NCBI GenBank assembly: GCA_001563325.1
Contig: LRSK01000033.1
Location: 1 to 24,542 of the forward strand
DNA from: Candidatus Thorarchaeota archaeon SMTZ1-83
GTDB lineage: Archaea; Asgardarchaeota; Thorarchaeia; Thorarchaeales; Thorarchaeaceae
DNA length: 24,542 nucleotides
Direction: 5' to 3'
Positions 7,713 through 14,941 of this stretch are shown in pieces. Numbering within the stretch: the stretch's first letter is position 1; each line of letters begins with the position of its first letter. The notes under the pieces were generated by a model. The model did no database searches and was not told the DNA's origin. It saw only the letters and a program-made list of their open reading frames with translations. The position numbers and the translations under genes were made by a program.

Positions 7713-8945
7713 CTAAGAACCTTTTCGGGGAGAACCGAATGCCTTGGACACGACAACACGACGGAGAAGCCTTGGTAGCTCCCTTGGAAGGCTCATGACG
7801 ACGGTCTGGGGGATTTCCGAGTAGCCAATTTCACCTCTTGCAAGCATAGTGAGAATCTCAGATGCTAGAGGGTGCCCACTTGCTCTTGAGAGGACGAATT
7901 CTGTGAAAGAGGTCCCTCTCAGTCCAGCCCATTCGGCCATTCTGAAGTTTGCCCTGAACTCCTTGGAACACAACCTTTGGTACCATTCAAGATACTCTTC
8001 GTCTGTGCGATTGTTCTCCAGGGCATTCGTGATCACTTTGGCCGCGTACATACCAGACCTCATTGCATAGGCTATTCCTTCACCCATCATCGGGTCGACG
8101 AAACCCGCAGCATCACCGACAAGTATGACACGAGTAGTCACATTCTTGCTCGTCACGCCATCTGCACCGAGAAAATGTGCTCGGCGTTTCGCAGGTTTCA
8201 GTCCTACACCCAGCAGAGTTTCCATCCTCGCAACAAAAGTGTCAAAGATGGGACGGAGACGTTGCATGTGTATAGCTACTCCGGCGATTCCGACCGACAA
8301 ATGTTCCTTCTTGGGAAAGACCCAACCGTAGGATACTTGATTCTCTACAGGTACGAGCAAGAGAATGGACGGGTCACCTCCAGTGGCATTTAGTACCCCG
8401 TCCTCGCCAACATGGAAATCAGATTCCATCCCCAATCCCATGCGATTCAGGTCTTTGCGTTCTGGCCTGAGCCCAGTGCATTTGGCCACCGTGGAATTAG
8501 CACCATCCGCACCAATCACGAACTGAGAGGTGAACTCTCGCCCGTCGCTGAGCTGTACAGCCACACCTTCTCGACTCAGCGACACGCCTGCAGCTCGTGC
8601 CTTCTCTTGGAGTTCAGCCCCGGCTCTTGCCGCTCGTCTTGCCAGAAACTCATCAAAGCGATCTCTGAATACTGTAATCCCCAGCATCTTGTCCGACTTG
8701 AACTCAGCACTATCACCATTCGATAGCAGGAATCTCAGTCCATGGATTCTCTGTTCAACTAGACTCCTTGGGACTTGCCCATTGAGCATATGGAGTCCTC
8801 TGAACATGACAGCTCCACCACAAGGCTTGTTTCTCGGCAATGAGAACTTCTCTAAGAGAAGTGTCTTGAGTCCTTCACGCGCACAATCGTGTGCGGCAAT
8901 GGAGCCTGCGGGACCAGCGCCGACTACTATGACATCGTATGACAC
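7713..8945 (-). CDS. Geranylgeranyl reductase family flavoprotein
   Basis: A 410-residue FAD enzyme. Residues 3-14 (YDVIVVGAGPAG) form the dinucleotide-binding loop. The family motif KPCGGAV follows, and GDAAGFVDPMMGEGIAYAM closes the FAD site. In archaea this family saturates the geranylgeranyl chains of membrane ether lipids; related enzymes reduce other isoprenoids. A longer frame extends upstream into the methyltransferase gene. I chose GTG 8945 because GGGAGGAA lies about eight bases upstream and the protein then begins directly at the first FAD-binding strand. The gene follows the methyltransferase pair after 76 bases and precedes the M28-like gene. Which isoprenoid it reduces is not shown by the sequence. 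Confidence 0.9.
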   Translation of the reverse strand: MSYDVIVVGAGPAGSIAAHDCAREGLKTLLLEKFSLPRNKPCGGAVMFRGLHMLNGQVPRSLVEQRIHGLRFLLSNGDSAEFKSDKMLGITVFRDRFDEFLARRAARAGAELQEKARAAGVSLSREGVAVQLSDGREFTSQFVIGADGANSTVAKCTGLRPERKDLNRMGLGMESDFHVGEDGVLNATGGDPSILLLVPVENQVSYGWVFPKKEHLSVGIAGVAIHMQRLRPIFDTFVARMETLLGVGLKPAKRRAHFLGADGVTSKNVTTRVILVGDAAGFVDPMMGEGIAYAMRSGMYAAKVITNALENNRTDEEYLEWYQRLCSKEFRANFRMAEWAGLRGTSFTEFVLSRASGHPLASEILTMLARGEIGYSEIPQTVVMSLPRELPRLLRRVVVSKAFGSPRKGS

Positions 8946-9021
8946 CTTCCAAGATTCCTCCCTTCTTCTGACTCCAACTGAAACCGAGCGTTGACGGAAT
9001 ATTACGGAGAATAGAGTGTTT

Positions 9022-9867
9022 CTATTTAGGTTTGGCGTCGTCGAGAACCACCTCGAACGATGCCTGATTATTCCAGTTCTCTTTGATTCCCAGTTTAGCA
9101 CGAATCAGTCCCTCATATTCGGGATTGATCTCATAACCTATAGAATTACGACCAAGCCTTCTTGCCGACGCAAGCGTGGTTCCACTCCCAGCAAAAGGGT
9201 CGAGGACCGTGTCACCCACGTAGGAATAGAGACGAATGCATCTTTGAGGGAGTTCCTCAGGAAATGGTGCCGGATGCCCTTCAGCCTTGGCTGAAGCGGG
9301 CTGAAATTCCCAGATTGAATTCTGAGCCCAATTGGTGAATTCTTCGTGACTTATCTTGGATGCTTCCTTAATCGAGGAATCCACTGGAGGGCGTCGACCA
9401 CTCTTTGAGAAGACAATGATCCACTCATAGGGATACGAGGACAGGATGTTTGGGGGATATGGATATGAGCCCCAAGAACTGAAACGGACTGCCTTTCTCT
9501 TGTCCCAAATGTATAGTGAATGGAAGTACATGTTTTCCAGTGATGCCATGAAGTTCTCCAAGTCGGTCAGAACTGTCCTAGTGACCCTTCTGTTGAATTT
9601 GGAGTCCTTTCCAGTAAGAAGAATCGGCATAATGTTCACAACTAGCTTCCCATCAGGAACAAGTGTCCTCACACACTCTCGGAAGACAGTACAGATGTCG
9701 TGCATGTATTCTTCATACGACTCCGAACCAAGTCCAATACCACCATTCTGACCGTAGTCCTTGAGTCGCCAATACGGCGGCGAAGTCACCACAAGATGAA
9801 CTGATTCATCCCTTACACGATCCATCCTGCGGCTATCGCCGAAAACAACCAGATGTCTTGTCTTCAT
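9022..9867 (-). CDS. DNA amino-methyltransferase, beta class (N4-C or N6-A)
   Basis: The 281-residue protein shows the catalytic motif TSPPYW at 28-33 before the AdoMet motif DPFAGSGTT at 223-231, the motif order of beta-class DNA amino-methyltransferases. HPAPFPEELPQRCIRLYS before the AdoMet loop is also typical. SPPY is often seen in N4-cytosine enzymes, but N6-adenine cannot be excluded. The target-recognition region is probably the central part, about 85-190. The start ATG has GAGG seven bases upstream, and the gene begins 10 bases after the stop of the other methyltransferase, so they should be translated together. No restriction endonuclease gene is adjacent. The recognition sequence cannot be predicted. 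Confidence 0.9.
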   Translation of the reverse strand: MKTRHLVVFGDSRRMDRVRDESVHLVVTSPPYWRLKDYGQNGGIGLGSESYEEYMHDICTVFRECVRTLVPDGKLVVNIMPILLTGKDSKFNRRVTRTVLTDLENFMASLENMYFHSLYIWDKRKAVRFSSWGSYPYPPNILSSYPYEWIIVFSKSGRRPPVDSSIKEASKISHEEFTNWAQNSIWEFQPASAKAEGHPAPFPEELPQRCIRLYSYVGDTVLDPFAGSGTTLASARRLGRNSIGYEINPEYEGLIRAKLGIKENWNNQASFEVVLDDAKPK

Positions 9868-9877
9868 GGCATCATCC

Positions 9878-11014
9878 TCAGGCTCCCAAGTTCCAGACTA
9901 TGACCTGTTCCCTTCTTTGTGTTCTATTGATCTTGTCCCAGATTCTACTGGGCGTGCAAGCATAAGACCTCTCCACAATGTAGGGGTCATTCCAAGGAGC
10001 GATCTCAGTGAAGAACTCCGCCCCCCTGACGAGTCTTCTGCGTACCATCCGGTCCCCAACAACGAATATGATTAGAGCATCATTCTTGACAACTCTGTCT
10101 ATTGCGGACAGCGCCATGCTGACATCCTGTTTGTAGGTTGAGTACCTCTGGATTAACCCCTCTCGTATCCGAGCACGATCTGCACCTGTTATCTCCAAGA
10201 CGAGCTTGCTGTAGTAGCCAGTGTAATCTAGCGCATCAAAGTATGGAGGGCTACAATACACAACATCAATCGAATTCTTAGGGACAACCTCGGTAATGCG
10301 TCGTGTGTCATGCTGGTGTATAGCCGCCGGAGGCTCCCCAATCACAAAGGAGATGTGCTTCTTCGCCTTTCGCATCATTGTCTTGTAGAAGTCGACGGCA
10401 CGCAGGGGTCTGTTTAACCGTCCAATGGACGTGGAGGTCCATATCCAGCCGTTACACGCTCTGGCCGCCACGCACATGGATCCATACAGAACTGACAGCT
10501 CGTAGGATGAGAAGTCGTCTGAAACTGCAATCATGCGCATGATTTGCTCTGCGGTGGTAGGATGGAAATACTGTGCAGGAGCGTCAGGCATGAATGAGGG
10601 GGATTGCAGATTCTTTGCTGCTGCAATTGCTTGCTCAAGATGCTCCAGCGTTTCCTCCACAATCAGAGGTTCAGTCTTTCCACGGGCAATTATGCAAGCA
10701 AGTGGATTGTTGTCTACTCCTATGGCCCGCATGCCTCTCACTTGCGCCTCATACACGACCGTTCCGGTTCCACAGAAGGGGTCTAGGAGTACAGCATCGT
10801 GGGGAAGCTGTGAAATTACGTGTGCGGCATCGAGGGAGGACATCTTACCTCTGTAAGGATAGATGCCATGTATCGAATGCGGATTGCTTACTTTCTTGAG
10901 GCTCCGAAGGGTAATGGTCGGATTGGATTCAGGTTGGCTGCTTCCCACGGCCCTAGTTTCCTGCATGGTAGGAAGAGTATCCACTTGGTCCACTAAAAAC
11001 ATGTGCAAAATCAT
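9878..11014 (-). CDS. DNA methyltransferase, AdoMet-loop-first order (SPPY type)
   Basis: The 378-residue protein has the AdoMet motif DPFCGTGT at 78-85 followed by the catalytic motif CSPPY at 254-258. That is the reverse order of the downstream methyltransferase, so the two are permuted relative to each other. HGIYPYRGKMSS (49-60) just before motif I is typical of DNA methylases in this group. An RNA methyltransferase of the Trm11 type is an alternative, but I see no THUMP domain. No clear SD precedes the ATG, which may be leaderless; the first 30-40 residues look poorly conserved and a later start is possible. It forms a tight pair with the next gene and may modify the opposite strand of the same site. 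Confidence 0.85.
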   Translation of the reverse strand: MILHMFLVDQVDTLPTMQETRAVGSSQPESNPTITLRSLKKVSNPHSIHGIYPYRGKMSSLDAAHVISQLPHDAVLLDPFCGTGTVVYEAQVRGMRAIGVDNNPLACIIARGKTEPLIVEETLEHLEQAIAAAKNLQSPSFMPDAPAQYFHPTTAEQIMRMIAVSDDFSSYELSVLYGSMCVAARACNGWIWTSTSIGRLNRPLRAVDFYKTMMRKAKKHISFVIGEPPAAIHQHDTRRITEVVPKNSIDVVYCSPPYFDALDYTGYYSKLVLEITGADRARIREGLIQRYSTYKQDVSMALSAIDRVVKNDALIIFVVGDRMVRRRLVRGAEFFTEIAPWNDPYIVERSYACTPSRIWDKINRTQRREQVIVWNLGA

Positions 11015-11037
11015 GATGTGACAAACGCAAAACCACT

Positions 11038-11808
11038 TCAGCCATAGAATCGGTCTATTGCTTTGATTGTCGCCTCTATCTCCTTCTCCACTGCCTCTTT
11101 CAACAATGGATCCTGTTCACCAGACTCCTCAGACTCATCAGATTGCTCAACCTTTTGGGCTCCATGAAGATTTCCATCACAGGCAAGGATAGATGCGGCC
11201 TCAAGTCCACGTGTTGTTGCGAATACGAAGAGGAATGAACTCTCCATCTCCACGCACTTCACTCTGGCTCTAGTCCACATGTCCAATGGATTCTTGTCTG
11301 GATTGACATAGTAGACGTCACTGGTCCAACAAATACCTTGATGGACCCTGTCAGCCGGCAGGAGTTTGGATATCTCTTCATGCAAGGCAATTGCCCACCT
11401 CGGAGACGCTACTGCAGGGTATTCCATCGGCGCATAGTTGAGGCCCGTTCGTTCATCACGGATTGCGCCGGTCGGTACTACTACGTCACCGGTCTTCACT
11501 GTCGGCTCAATTCCACCACACGACCCTATTCTGATTATGACTTCGGGACCAAGCCTTGAGAGTTCTTCGACACAGATGTGTGTGGAGGGTGTCCCAATAC
11601 CTGTGCCAGACATTGTGACCGCGATGCCCTTTGGAGTATAGGCACGGTATGTCACAAATCCTCTATAGCGCGCCACTTCCTCAGGTTCCTTCAGCTTTGA
11701 TGCCATGATAGGAATCCTATCCGGATTTCCTGCAATTAGCACAACTTTCTCGACGTCACCTTCGCCTACTCTCAGATGTGGTTGGATTCTGCGCTTCAAA
11801 GGCTTCAC
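11038..11808 (-). CDS. Purine/uridine nucleoside phosphorylase (PNP/UDP family)
   Basis: The 256-residue protein belongs to the PNP/UDP phosphorylase family, which cleaves nucleosides with phosphate to free base and ribose-1-phosphate in salvage. Visible motifs are the phosphate-binding GNPDRI near residue 28, GTGIGTPSTHICVEEL, IRIGSCGGI and the ribose/base motif KCVEMESS near 184. The length fits the hexameric uridine phosphorylase/PNP branch. The start is GTG 11808, with only a weak SD. It lies 23 bases upstream of the methyltransferase pair on the same strand, so they could be co-transcribed, though functions look unrelated. Uridine versus purine preference is not clear from the sequence. 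Confidence 0.88.
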   Translation of the reverse strand: MKPLKRRIQPHLRVGEGDVEKVVLIAGNPDRIPIMASKLKEPEEVARYRGFVTYRAYTPKGIAVTMSGTGIGTPSTHICVEELSRLGPEVIIRIGSCGGIEPTVKTGDVVVPTGAIRDERTGLNYAPMEYPAVASPRWAIALHEEISKLLPADRVHQGICWTSDVYYVNPDKNPLDMWTRARVKCVEMESSFLFVFATTRGLEAASILACDGNLHGAQKVEQSDESEESGEQDPLLKEAVEKEIEATIKAIDRFYG

Positions 11809-11890
11809 CTAGCACCTACTATGGCCACATAACCCACTTTTCACTGTTAGGCTCAGCGTTTCTCAGTGGACTTTCGAAGAAAACAGACCA

Positions 11891-12079
11891 CTAGACGTGG
11901 TGGATTCGGCGTATTATGCAGTCCAGACAAATCCAGCTGGATCCAATACCGAATGTTCTACTGAAACGGGGAATCAAGCTGCCGCAAGCATCACAAGGGC
12001 AATTCTTAGCCTCAAAGTTCTCTGTCAGGAAGACTAGGAACAACGAAATCATCTTCATACTTGGAGTCGCAATCTGCAC
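11891..12079 (-). CDS. Small zinc-ribbon-like protein (62 residues)
   Basis: The C-terminal half carries two CxxC knuckles, CDAC and CLDC, 18 residues apart, with an extra cysteine two residues before the first knuckle. This is a standard zinc-ribbon spacing. The first 25 residues look less constrained. The GTG start at 12079 has GAGGAAGTGA about 9-12 bases upstream; ATGs at residues 8 and 10 are alternatives. The gene stands alone, divergent from the 132-residue zinc-binding protein gene at 12202. The sequence gives no target; a nucleic-acid-binding or protein-binding role is only a guess. Confidence 0.5.
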   Translation of the reverse strand: MQIATPSMKMISLFLVFLTENFEAKNCPCDACGSLIPRFSRTFGIGSSWICLDCIIRRIHHV

Positions 12080-12201
12080 TTGCAGTCACTTCCTCAGAGA
12101 TACCCGTTGATTCTACCTTATTAGCCCCTAGAAAACCAATGCGTATCAGAGTCATCTCGAGTGCGCACAGATACTCTTTTTTTGGTGAGGGTGTCTTTCA
12201 A

Positions 12202-12600
12202 ATGAGTGAGCTGACGATGACGAATACGGTTCGGTTTGATTACTACTGCTATAGGTGTGGCGAGAACAATGCCCTTGATCTTCCGGCACCTACGGCGCCA
12301 GACTATCACCATACTGACCTCAAGTGTAAGTCGTGCGGGGATGGAACGCGTGCAATCCTCAGCAGCTGTCCGAATTCGGACTGTAGTCATTTCGTCTATT
12401 GGATTAATGACATATCGATACCAGAACTAGTCCAGAGTTTTGCGAAGTATATGACGACAAACATGCAGGCCATGATTGATCGTGCCGCTCAACAGGGTGC
12501 TAGGATTAGCATAGATACCCCGGACAAGTTCCAAATCCCTGCAGCATGTCCCTGTGGCTCGCAGTTCAACATTGAGATATCTATCCCGGATCTGGACTAG
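12202..12600 (+). CDS. Hypothetical cysteine-rich, zinc-binding protein (132 residues)
   Basis: I do not recognise the family. The protein has CYRC near residue 16 and CKSC near 43, which together make one zinc ribbon. CPNSDC near 57 and CPCG near 117 may form another metal site. Between them is a helix around residues 70-95 (PELVQSFAKYMTTNMQAMID). The frame extends further upstream, but ATG 12202 is favoured because GGTGAGG lies about 11 bases before it and the upstream residues look unlike a protein. It is divergent from the small zinc-ribbon gene, and its 3' end overlaps the glycosylase gene on the other strand by 20 bases. No signal peptide or membrane segment is seen. Confidence 0.7.
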   Translation: MSELTMTNTVRFDYYCYRCGENNALDLPAPTAPDYHHTDLKCKSCGDGTRAILSSCPNSDCSHFVYWINDISIPELVQSFAKYMTTNMQAMIDRAAQQGARISIDTPDKFQIPAACPCGSQFNIEISIPDLD

Positions 12601-13279
12601 GGTCGGAACGGGAAAAGTCACAGTACTCGTTCAGAGGGCACTGGGTACAGCGCGGACTTCTTCTCAGACACACTGCTGATACAAGGTCTATAATGCCCCA
12701 ATAGAGTTGCTTCTTTTGGTTCCTCCCACCAAAATTCTCCATGAACAGCCATGCTCTCTTGTCATCAGGACCATTGAAACCTGCAGAGAACACTCGATTC
12801 ATGAGATGTACAACATTGCCATCAACCATCGGTTCAGCAATACCATAAGCAAAGTTCCGGACAGCTGCAGAAACATATCTACCGACACCGGGGAGCCTCC
12901 GCAGGGCCGAGTCTTCTTGTGGAACAGACCCGTCATGTTCCAGCATCATTGTCTTGGCAGTTTCACGCAAGTGCCGTGCCCTGACTGATTGAAGTCCAAG
13001 TGAGGACACACTCTTCTCCAGTTTGCGGAGGCTTGCCCTTGCCAAGTCTGCGGGTTCATTGAAGCGCTTCACAAAGCCAGGATAGACTCTGGCGACAGCT
13101 GCTGCGGTGGTCCTTCGAAGCAAAATCTCTGCCAGCAGAATGTGGAACGGATTCACTGAATGCCTCCAGAGGAACTCCCTGCCGTGTCTTCCAAACCATC
13201 TCAGGATTGCCCTTCTCACGAGATTCATTCGGTAACCGTCTGCGTACAGGCCTTCACCCATGTTCTCCCCTCGTGTCAC
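12581..13279 (-). CDS. HhH-GPD DNA glycosylase, Mig-like (T/G mismatch) with 4Fe-4S cluster
   Basis: A 232-residue HhH-GPD glycosylase. The helix-hairpin-helix reads LPGVGRYVSAAV (129-140), with Y135 where endonuclease III has lysine and MutY usually serine. The catalytic aspartate is D153 (VDGN). A C-x6-C-x2-C-x5-C cluster motif is at C204, C211, C214 and C220. AEILLRRTTAAAV (50-62) closely resembles Mig of Methanothermobacter, which removes T or U opposite G and also has this Tyr/Asp pair. MutY is the alternative, but the C-terminal 8-oxoG domain of MutY is missing. The GTG start overlaps the stop of the archaeoflavoprotein gene; an ATG at 13261 is also possible. The family call is firm, the substrate inferred. 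Confidence 0.88.
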   Translation of the reverse strand: MTRGENMGEGLYADGYRMNLVRRAILRWFGRHGREFLWRHSVNPFHILLAEILLRRTTAAAVARVYPGFVKRFNEPADLARASLRKLEKSVSSLGLQSVRARHLRETAKTMMLEHDGSVPQEDSALRRLPGVGRYVSAAVRNFAYGIAEPMVDGNVVHLMNRVFSAGFNGPDDKRAWLFMENFGGRNQKKQLYWGIIDLVSAVCLRRSPRCTQCPLNEYCDFSRSDPSPDPG

Positions 13280-13815
13280 TTGATCATTGACTTGATCTTC
13301 TGTGCTATGTCATCTAGAGTTGCAACTACTGTGATTCCCTCCATCTCACGAAGTCGGCCAACATTCTCAAGATCCACCTTTCGCGTTCGTATCTTGAATC
13401 TCATCCCGTTGGGAGCTATTGTTTCAACCTCACCTGGCACCTGGTCAACGGGAAGAAGGACCACTGGAGTCTTGCCTTTGCAGGTCTGAGCCACTGCATT
13501 TGTGATGAGTGTATCTTCGATTCCATAGGCAATCTTGGCGGCAGAGTTCGCTGTGAGAGGGGCCACTACGAGAATATCCCACTTGCCCATTTGGAGTGGA
13601 CCTGCAATGAAAGGAACGTTAGCATCAACCTCGACCTTGACATTGAGGTTCTCATTGACTTTGCTCCAGAGTTTGTACCAGTTCAGAACCTGACGTCCGG
13701 CCTTAGAAACAAAGACGTCAATCCTCACATCATGCTCCTGTTGTAGCTCTATCATGAGTTCAACTGCCTCTACGATAAGGTCGCCACTCCCGGTTATTCC
13801 CCATGCAACCTTCAT
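13276..13815 (-). CDS. afpA: Archaeoflavoprotein (AfpA / DmrX-like FMN protein)
   Basis: The 179-residue protein starts MKVAWGITGSGDLI, the archaeoflavoprotein signature with its FMN-phosphate loop. VVAPLTANSAAKIAYGIEDTL (about 84-104) and PVVLLPVDQVPG are typical of the flavoprotein (PF02441) fold. Family members include AfpA, which takes electrons from ferredoxin, and DmrX, which reduces dihydromethanopterin to tetrahydromethanopterin. No usable SD lies before the ATG. A TATA-like ACATATTTGA on the minus strand around 13846-13856 would give a leader of only about ten bases. It overlaps the glycosylase gene by four bases, so they form an operon, and is divergent from a Mer-like oxidoreductase. 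Which of the two roles applies is undecided. Confidence 0.85.
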   Translation of the reverse strand: MKVAWGITGSGDLIVEAVELMIELQQEHDVRIDVFVSKAGRQVLNWYKLWSKVNENLNVKVEVDANVPFIAGPLQMGKWDILVVAPLTANSAAKIAYGIEDTLITNAVAQTCKGKTPVVLLPVDQVPGEVETIAPNGMRFKIRTRKVDLENVGRLREMEGITVVATLDDIAQKIKSMIK

Positions 13816-13898
13816 TTCAGTTCAAAATCGTGTAAGGTCTGTCACTCAAATATGTGCTTGTGCGAGTGGTTTAGTCGGATTAATTAGGTTCATCACTG

Positions 13899-14912
13899 GT
13901 GCCATCTAAGAGAGGCGGCTTCGAAGTGTATAGAGCTAGCGTCGGCGTTACGACCAATATGAAACCAAAGGCCACAGGATGGATTGCATCCAATGCTGAA
14001 CGTCTTGGTATAGACGGCATCTGGATAGGTGAAGACATAGATCTGGGCCAAGACGTGTTTGTGCTCACCGCCGCCACCTTGGTCCAGGCCCCCAAGGCAC
14101 GCGTCGGAACAGCCATCATTCCAGTCACAGTACATTCAATCCAGACACTCGCACGAGCGGCTGTCACATTGTATCAGACAGGGGGCGGGAGATTCGTCTT
14201 CGGAACGGGAATAGGTGGAATTCAGGACCTCAAGAGTCTGGGCATCTCGCTGATGAAACCGGTTTCAGAATTAAGAAGATCGGTTTCGGTGCTCCGTAGA
14301 CTATGGGCTGGAGAAACGGTAACCGTTGAGAGTGAGCTCATCCAGTTGAAGGATTTCGACGTGGGTCTGAAGAAGCCCGTAGATATTCCGGTCTTCTTGG
14401 GAGTCAGGGGGCCGCAGATGTTGAAGCTCACCGGACAAGTGGCAGATGGTGTCATACTATCAGGACCCTTCGACTATCTGAAAGATGCAGTCAAGAAACT
14501 GAACAAAGCCGCTGAGGATTCAGGACGAAGTCCGAAAGATATCGAGAAGGTGGCATGGTTGCCGACAATCCCTTCCTTCGAAAGAAGCGACGAAGGACTT
14601 GCAAAGAGAGTTGTCGCTCTTGTTGTGGCAGACATGCCGTCGCAGGTAATTGACATGCTTGATGTTGACAAGCAGCGTGTAACACGGATTCGTGAGGCTG
14701 TAGCAAAGTCTGGGCCGTCTGCTGGCAGCCCCTTCGTGAATCAAGAAATCATGGACATGTTCTCTATCAGTGGGGAGATTGAGTACATGGTGGATAGGTT
14801 CGAAGTCCTTGCCAAGATGGGGCTAACGGAAGTAGTACTTGGACCCCCGTTCTCAGGTAACTGGAGAGGAGCGATGTCTGAAGTCTTCCAAGAGATAAAG
14901 AAGAGACAATAG
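13899..14912 (+). CDS. LLM-class (F420-dependent, Mer-like) oxidoreductase
   Basis: The protein, up to 337 residues, has the bacterial-luciferase-like TIM barrel of F420-dependent enzymes. Seen are ASNAERLGIDGIWIGED (beta2 region), RFVFGTGIGG, the helix LRRSVSVLRRLWAGETV, and IPVFLGVRGPQMLKLTGQVADGVIL. Length and motifs resemble methylenetetrahydromethanopterin reductase (Mer), but other F420 dehydrogenases share them. Two starts are possible. GTG 13899 has no SD. GTG 13926 has GAGG about ten bases upstream, fits a TATA-like ATTAATTA at 13879-13886, and begins right at the first barrel strand (328 residues). Divergent placement from the archaeoflavoprotein gene suggests shared methanopterin or F420 chemistry (inference). 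Confidence 0.85.
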   Translation: MPSKRGGFEVYRASVGVTTNMKPKATGWIASNAERLGIDGIWIGEDIDLGQDVFVLTAATLVQAPKARVGTAIIPVTVHSIQTLARAAVTLYQTGGGRFVFGTGIGGIQDLKSLGISLMKPVSELRRSVSVLRRLWAGETVTVESELIQLKDFDVGLKKPVDIPVFLGVRGPQMLKLTGQVADGVILSGPFDYLKDAVKKLNKAAEDSGRSPKDIEKVAWLPTIPSFERSDEGLAKRVVALVVADMPSQVIDMLDVDKQRVTRIREAVAKSGPSAGSPFVNQEIMDMFSISGEIEYMVDRFEVLAKMGLTEVVLGPPFSGNWRGAMSEVFQEIKKRQ

Positions 14913-14941
14913 CCTTCATCTGATTACGAGAGTACGGTTGC

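Noticed and set aside
7849..8994. Several plus-strand frames of 70-154 codons
   Set aside because: They are shadows of the geranylgeranyl reductase gene on the opposite strand.
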